Shown here: piece by piece, positions 6,966 to 10,951 of the stretch
Layout of the letters: every line of letters begins with the position of its first letter
Numbering within the stretch: the first letter of the stretch is position 1
Source: Lachnospiraceae bacterium
GTDB taxonomy: Bacteria; Bacillota; Clostridia; Lachnospirales; Lachnospiraceae
Direction: 5' to 3'
DNA length: 10,951 bases
Assembly (NCBI GenBank): GCA_003484785.1
Contig: DNAD01000057.1
Span: 1 to 10,951, forward strand
Made by a program: the position numbers and the translations under genes
The notes under the pieces: generated by a model
Told to the model about the DNA's origin: nothing
What the model saw: the letters and a program-made list of their open reading frames with translations, nothing else
Databases searched by the model: none

Positions 6966-6971
6966 CTCCCT
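6966..6971 (-). promoter_or_regulatory. Ribosome binding site of the HD-GYP gene
   Basis: Minus-strand AGGGAG, eight bases before ATG 6957. Its position rules against the in-frame GTG at 6966, which would share its last base. Confidence 0.7.
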
Positions 6972-6994
6972 GTCAGTGCCGGCTCAAAAGAAGA

Positions 6995-8467
6995 TCAACC
7001 AAACATCTTCTGTTTTCTGCCGATCATCTCATCGATCTTTTCGATATAGAGGTTTACATCCTTGACATTGTCACAGCGCTCGATAAGGCCTGTGGGCTCA
7101 CCGCTTTCCATATCAAAATGAACCCTCTTTGAAACGGTACCCGCGCCGAGTGCCGCTATGTCCTGTATCTCCTCCATGATCAGCACATTATATATGCCGT
7201 ATCTGCCATCCTTCGAAAAACCGATATTCTCAAAATTCCCCGCCATGTTCTTCTGACGGTACAGATAATAGGGATACAGCCCCATATCCCTGCATCTGTT
7301 TATGGCAAGCTCCATCATTTCGGGCGTATTGACGCTTTTGAGCTCCTCATGCTCCTTAAGGTATTCGCTCATGCCCGCGGCCCGTTTTATTGCCATGGAA
7401 TGGACGGTCACCGAATCGGGCTTAAGCCTTTCTATCTCATCAAGAGTTCTTTCCTCCATGGCGATATCCTCTCCCGGAAGTCCCAGGATAAGATCCATGT
7501 TGATGTTGTCAAAGCCCTCTTCTCTTGCCAGATAAAAGCTCTCCCTGACCTGTTCGACGCTGTGCCTTCGGCCGATGACCGCAAGGGTTTCAGGGTTCAT
7601 GGTCTGGGGATTTATGGATATGCGGTTTACCCCGGCATTCCTTAATACCCTGAGCTTTTGAAAATCTATGCTGTCAGGCCGTCCCGCTTCCACGGAAAAC
7701 TCCATAAGCCCCGTAAGATCAAAGCTTTCCCTTACATACGAAAGCAGATCCGAAAGCTCTGCGCTCTCAAGTGTGGTAGGCGTTCCTCCCCCTATATAGA
7801 TACAGTCAAGAGGCCTTTTTGAAAATAGCCCGGCCACTGCCTTTATTTCCTTCTTTAAGGCATCCAGATACTCGCCCGTTCTTTTCCTCCAGGCCGCTAT
7901 GGGAAAGGAGGTAAAGGAACAGTACAGGCAGGTGGTTGGGCAGAAGGGGATCCCGATATAGAGACTGTAGCCCCTTGCCCCCGAAGAGGAAGCTATGACC
8001 TTTCTTTCCCTTTTTACGATCTCAAAGCTTAAGTTGAGCTTCTCCTGCGAAACATAATAGTCCCTTTTAAGTCTCTCTTTTACCCATGCCTCATCAGCCT
8101 CAGTCCGGCACATGGTCCTGACCAGCCTGGTTGGCCTTATTCCGGTAAGCGTACCCCAGGGAAGAGACTTTTCCGTCATCTCTGTGAGCAGTCTGTAAAG
8201 GGTTCTCTTAACTATATTCTTAAGCTCTCCCCTGTCAGTCTCCCCGGTGATCGTCTCCTCCGATAAGATTGTTTTGAGAGCCGTCCCGTCTCTGTAATAT
8301 GAGACTTTTATCGGACAGTTATCCCCGTATGCGATGCCATAGCCCGAAAAGCTCTCCGGTATTTCCTCCGCAAAGCTTACCGTGACCTCCTCTTTGGGAT
8401 AAAAGGCCTTAACAAGGGAATGAACGTCATATTCAAAGATTTTTCTGTCTGTGATTACCTCTGTCAT
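6995..8467 (-). CDS. hemZ: HemZ-type radical SAM protein (coproporphyrinogen dehydrogenase HemZ family)
   Basis: Radical-SAM protein of the HemN/HemZ group, named for oxygen-independent coproporphyrinogen III to protoporphyrinogen conversion; the cytosolic substrate of HemZ itself is less well established. The protein has 490 residues. The first ~165 are a HemZ-specific extension containing WGTLTGIRPTRL at 104-115. The radical-SAM core then carries CX3CX2C at C176, C180 and C183 (PFCPTTCLYCSF) and the glycine-rich YIGGGTPT at 224-231. It continues with EFSVEAGRPD, RISINPQTMN and MDLILGLPGE, and a HemZ-like tail YYLYRQKNMAGNFENIGF at 400-417. The ATG at 8467 has only a weak binding site (GGA about 11 bases upstream), and the metallo-hydrolase stop is 26 bases away. 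HemZ next to rel and a metallo-hydrolase is a familiar clostridial order. The family is firm; true heme synthesis in this organism cannot be judged here. Confidence 0.93.
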   Translation of the reverse strand: MTEVITDRKIFEYDVHSLVKAFYPKEEVTVSFAEEIPESFSGYGIAYGDNCPIKVSYYRDGTALKTILSEETITGETDRGELKNIVKRTLYRLLTEMTEKSLPWGTLTGIRPTRLVRTMCRTEADEAWVKERLKRDYYVSQEKLNLSFEIVKRERKVIASSSGARGYSLYIGIPFCPTTCLYCSFTSFPIAAWRKRTGEYLDALKKEIKAVAGLFSKRPLDCIYIGGGTPTTLESAELSDLLSYVRESFDLTGLMEFSVEAGRPDSIDFQKLRVLRNAGVNRISINPQTMNPETLAVIGRRHSVEQVRESFYLAREEGFDNINMDLILGLPGEDIAMEERTLDEIERLKPDSVTVHSMAIKRAAGMSEYLKEHEELKSVNTPEMMELAINRCRDMGLYPYYLYRQKNMAGNFENIGFSKDGRYGIYNVLIMEEIQDIAALGAGTVSKRVHFDMESGEPTGLIERCDNVKDVNLYIEKIDEMIGRKQKMFG

Positions 8468-8493
8468 GAAATGATGTTCCGCCGGCTTATGTA

Positions 8494-9117
8494 TCAGCAG
8501 AACGGATTGTATTTTTTCTCGTCGCCGATGGTAGTGTCGTTTCCGTGTCCGGGATAGACCTTTACATCCTCCGGAAGGGTCATGAGCTTTTTCCTGATAG
8601 AGTTTATCAGCTCTCCCATGTTTCCCGTCGGCAGGTCGGACCTTCCGACAGAGCCTTCAAAGAGGGTATCTCCCGAGATCAGCATCTTATCCTCCTCGAA
8701 ATAATAGCAGGCGCTTCCCTTAGTATGTCCGGGGGTCAGAAGGGTCTTGAAGCGGATGCCGTCGATATCGCAGATCTCCCCGTCCTTAAGGAACTGATCC
8801 GCCTTTACCGTGCAGGGACGCCCGATCTCTGAGGAAAGGTTCAGGCCCGTGTTCGTAAGGATCTCCTCCTCCGGTTCGGGGGCGTAAACCCTGCAGCCCG
8901 ATCTGTCCTTTAAGGCGGCAACCCCGAGGATATGGTCGTAGTGCCCGTGGGTAAGAACGATCCCGCTTACCTTAAGCCCCTTTTCTCCGAGCTTTTCATA
9001 AATCTTCTGTCCCTCGGCTCCGGGATCAAACACAACGGTGTGTCCGTTTTCATCGTATACAAAATAGCAGTTTACATCAACCATGCTTACATAGGTTCTT
9101 CCCAGCTTATATCCCAT
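8494..9117 (-). CDS. Metallo-beta-lactamase fold hydrolase, glyoxalase II-like
   Basis: Small cytosolic di-metal hydrolase of the COG0491 group. The 207 residues contain every metal-ligand motif: THGHYDH with H57, H59, D61 and H62, then H131 in TPGHTKGS, D150 in SGDTLF and H191 in YPGHGNDTTIG, with the family's ending NPF. The N-terminus has DVNCYFV and VVFDPGAEG. The length matches short proteins such as B. subtilis YqgX, which lack the C-terminal substrate domain of true GloB. A thioester or other small acyl substrate is plausible but not shown. Its ATG (9117) shares one base with the Rel stop (TAATG), which suggests coupled translation, and hemZ follows after 26 bases. Family confident, substrate unknown. 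Confidence 0.9.
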   Translation of the reverse strand: MGYKLGRTYVSMVDVNCYFVYDENGHTVVFDPGAEGQKIYEKLGEKGLKVSGIVLTHGHYDHILGVAALKDRSGCRVYAPEPEEEILTNTGLNLSSEIGRPCTVKADQFLKDGEICDIDGIRFKTLLTPGHTKGSACYYFEEDKMLISGDTLFEGSVGRSDLPTGNMGELINSIRKKLMTLPEDVKVYPGHGNDTTIGDEKKYNPFC

Positions 9118-10951
9118 TATCCCGTTGTCCTTTCTATGTCTATTATCTCCTTTATCTCTCCCAGCTTGTCTATCACCCGCTTAAGCTCCTCCTTGCTCGA
9201 CACCTCAAAGGATACGGAAACGGTGGCCGTGCCCTGCTTGGAGACCCTTGCGTTAAGGCTTAAGATGCTTATGTTCTTCTCGGAGAGGATCCTGGTTATG
9301 CCCGAGAGAACCCCCTGCCTGTTCTCGCAGTAGATGTTTATCTCCGCCAGATATTTGCTCGATTCCACAACATCGATCTGCCATTCCGCCTCTATGAGCC
9401 TGTTCCTGTCTACCTCGGGAAGATGGAGGATGTTTACGCAGTCGGTCCGGTGGATCGAAACCCCTCTTCCTCTGGTGATAAAGCCGACGATCTCGTCCCC
9501 CGGTATGGGTGAGCAGCACTTTGAGAACCTTACCGCCACATCATCCAGCCCCTTTACGACAATACCGGTCTTTCCGCTCTTGTAGGCAGGCTTGACCTGG
9601 GGGGTATTCTCGAGGCTCTTAAGAACCTCCTCGTTCGTAAGGATGGTGGGATGATCCTTTTCATAGAGCTCCAGAAGCTTATTGACTATCTGTCCTTCCT
9701 TGAGCCCTCCGTGTCCCACGGCAGCCCTGATGGCATCCCATTCCTTAAAGCCGTATTTTTTTAGTACCGCGTCGAAGTATTCCGCTTTCTGGAGAATATG
9801 GGGATCTATGCTCTTCTGCCTGCAGTACTCAAGCATGAGCTCCTTCCCCTTCTGGATATTCTCCTCCTTGAATTCGTTCCTGAACCACTGATTGATCTTG
9901 TTGCGGGCCTGAGGGCTCTTTACAATGTTCAGCCAGTCACGGCTTGGCCCCTTTGAGTTCTGTGAGGTGATTATCTCTACCCTGTCGCCGTTGTTCAGCT
10001 CATAATCATTGGTCACAAGCCGCCCGTTAACCCTGGCGCCTATCATCATGTTGCCCACCGCGCTGTGGACGCTGTAGGCAAAATCAATAGTATTTGAACC
10101 CGCGGGAAGGACCTTTACGTCACCGTTTGGAGTAAAGCAGTAAACATTATCCGAGTAGATGTTCATATCACTCTTGATAGTGCTTAAAAACTCCCTGTTA
10201 TCGGACATGTCCTTCTGCCATTCCAGGATCTGACCTAACCAGGCCAGCTTTTCCGCCTCCTGATCCTTGACCTTCTTTCCGTCCGCCCCTTCCTTGTATT
10301 TCCAGTGGGCCGCGATGCCGTACTCGGCGGTCTTGTGCATCTCATAGGTTCTTATCTGTATCTCGAAGGGCTGGCCGTTGGGATTAAAGAGAGTGGTATG
10401 AAGGGACTGGTACATGTTGGCCTTGGGCATGGCGATATAGTCCTTGAAGCGCCCGGGAATCGGCTTGTACATTGCGTGGATGATCCCGAGACAGGCATAG
10501 CAGTCCCTTACCGTATCCACCAGCACCCTGATGGCGAAAAGGTCGTAGATCTCCTCTATCGTCTTGTCCTGGTTCAGCATTTTTTTGTATATACTGAAGA
10601 AATGCTTTACTCTTCCGTCGATGGAGAACTTGATCCCGGCGTTTCTTAAATGCTCGCTGACCTCGTCAACGATGCCCTGGACATACTTCTCCCTCTCGCT
10701 CTTTCTTATGGCGATCTTATCCACAAGATCGTAATACACCTCGGGCTCGAGGTACTTAAGCGAAAGATCGTCAAGCTCCACCTTGACCTTGGATATTCCC
10801 AGCCTCTCGGCCAGAGGGGCATAGATATCCATGGTCTCTCTTGCTATCTCCACCTGCTTATGGGGAGGCATATACTGAAGGGTCCTCATATTGTGCAGCC
10901 GGTCCGCCAGCTTTACCATAATGACCCTGATATCCTTTGCCATGGCAAGGA
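9117..10951 (-). CDS. rel: Bifunctional (p)ppGpp synthetase/hydrolase Rel, 5' end outside the window
   Basis: Cytosolic stringent-response enzyme that makes and degrades (p)ppGpp. About 610 C-terminal residues are visible. The frame stays open to base 10951, so the first ~150 residues, including the HD active-site HDxxED, lie outside. Numbering from the first in-window Met (10943): the end of the hydrolase domain shows KLADRLHNMRTL at 11-22. The synthetase domain runs from about 110 to 220 with RVKHFFSIYKKM, RFKD at 165-168, YQSLHTT and EIQIRT. RFKD is the RxKD motif of bifunctional Rel/SpoT proteins rather than the ExDD of RelA. A TGS domain at about 267-328 starts with VYCFTPNGD. A Cys-containing module has FSKCCSPIPGD at 473-483 and HRTDC at 498-502, and an ACT/RRM domain fills about 534-605. 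The stop overlaps the next gene's ATG by one base. Alternative names are relA or spoT; the RxKD motif and low-GC context favour a single Rel. Confidence 0.96.
   Translation of the reverse strand, partial: LAMAKDIRVIMVKLADRLHNMRTLQYMPPHKQVEIARETMDIYAPLAERLGISKVKVELDDLSLKYLEPEVYYDLVDKIAIRKSEREKYVQGIVDEVSEHLRNAGIKFSIDGRVKHFFSIYKKMLNQDKTIEEIYDLFAIRVLVDTVRDCYACLGIIHAMYKPIPGRFKDYIAMPKANMYQSLHTTLFNPNGQPFEIQIRTYEMHKTAEYGIAAHWKYKEGADGKKVKDQEAEKLAWLGQILEWQKDMSDNREFLSTIKSDMNIYSDNVYCFTPNGDVKVLPAGSNTIDFAYSVHSAVGNMMIGARVNGRLVTNDYELNNGDRVEIITSQNSKGPSRDWLNIVKSPQARNKINQWFRNEFKEENIQKGKELMLEYCRQKSIDPHILQKAEYFDAVLKKYGFKEWDAIRAAVGHGGLKEGQIVNKLLELYEKDHPTILTNEEVLKSLENTPQVKPAYKSGKTGIVVKGLDDVAVRFSKCCSPIPGDEIVGFITRGRGVSIHRTDCVNILHLPEVDRNRLIEAEWQIDVVESSKYLAEINIYCENRQGVLSGITRILSEKNISILSLNARVSKQGTATVSVSFEVSSKEELKRVIDKLGEIKEIIDIERTTG

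Noticed and set aside
6958..6966. GTG at 6966 as the HD-GYP protein start
   Set aside because: The AGGGAG binding site shares its last base with this codon; spacing fits ATG 6957 instead.
1..10951. Mobile elements, CRISPR, toxin-antitoxin, phage or novel defence systems
   Set aside because: Every stretch is accounted for by collinear housekeeping genes with similar codon use. I saw no direct or inverted terminal repeats, integrase or transposase motifs, or spaced repeats.

Overview
All ten genes in this window read leftward (minus strand). They are ordinary chromosomal housekeeping genes of a low-to-mid GC Gram-positive anaerobe, most likely a member of the Clostridia and probably Lachnospiraceae. 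The assignment rests on two gene orders: yicC-gmk-rpoZ-rimO-pgsA-cinA, and rel-(metallo-beta-lactamase fold)-hemZ. It also rests on strong GGAGG-type ribosome binding sites and on a one-protein bifunctional Rel. This is inferred from synteny and protein style, not from a search.

The right half (10951 down to 4714) reads as one transcription unit. It holds the bifunctional (p)ppGpp synthetase/hydrolase Rel (its start lies beyond the window), a small glyoxalase II-like metallo-hydrolase, the radical-SAM protein HemZ, and a 747-residue membrane protein. That protein carries an intact HD-GYP cyclic-di-GMP phosphodiesterase domain followed by a degenerate GGDEF domain and a further C-terminal domain. 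Gaps are 37 bases or less, and Rel and the hydrolase overlap by one base.

A 130-base gap (4582-4713) follows. It contains the best promoter in the window: TATAAT with a 17-base spacer to TTTACT, about 30 bases ahead of the yicC start. I see no convincing terminator there.

The left half (4613 down to 1) is the second unit: yicC (endoribonuclease), gmk (guanylate kinase), rpoZ (RNA polymerase omega), rimO (ribosomal protein S12 methylthiotransferase), pgsA (phosphatidylglycerophosphate synthase) and a CinA-type amidase that runs off the left edge. Three of its five junctions are stop/start overlaps, suggesting coupled translation. The unit combines RNA turnover, GMP-to-GDP conversion, transcription and ribosome modification with phospholipid synthesis. 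Gmk and Rel connect the two units through guanine nucleotide metabolism.

No mobile element, CRISPR array, tRNA, rRNA or new defence-like system is visible. The points worth a second look are modest: a CinA lacking its N-terminal nucleotide-hydrolase domain, a multi-domain HD-GYP protein in the rel/hemZ unit, missing remA and dtd/hisS neighbours, and a marked excess of the palindrome CTTAAG.
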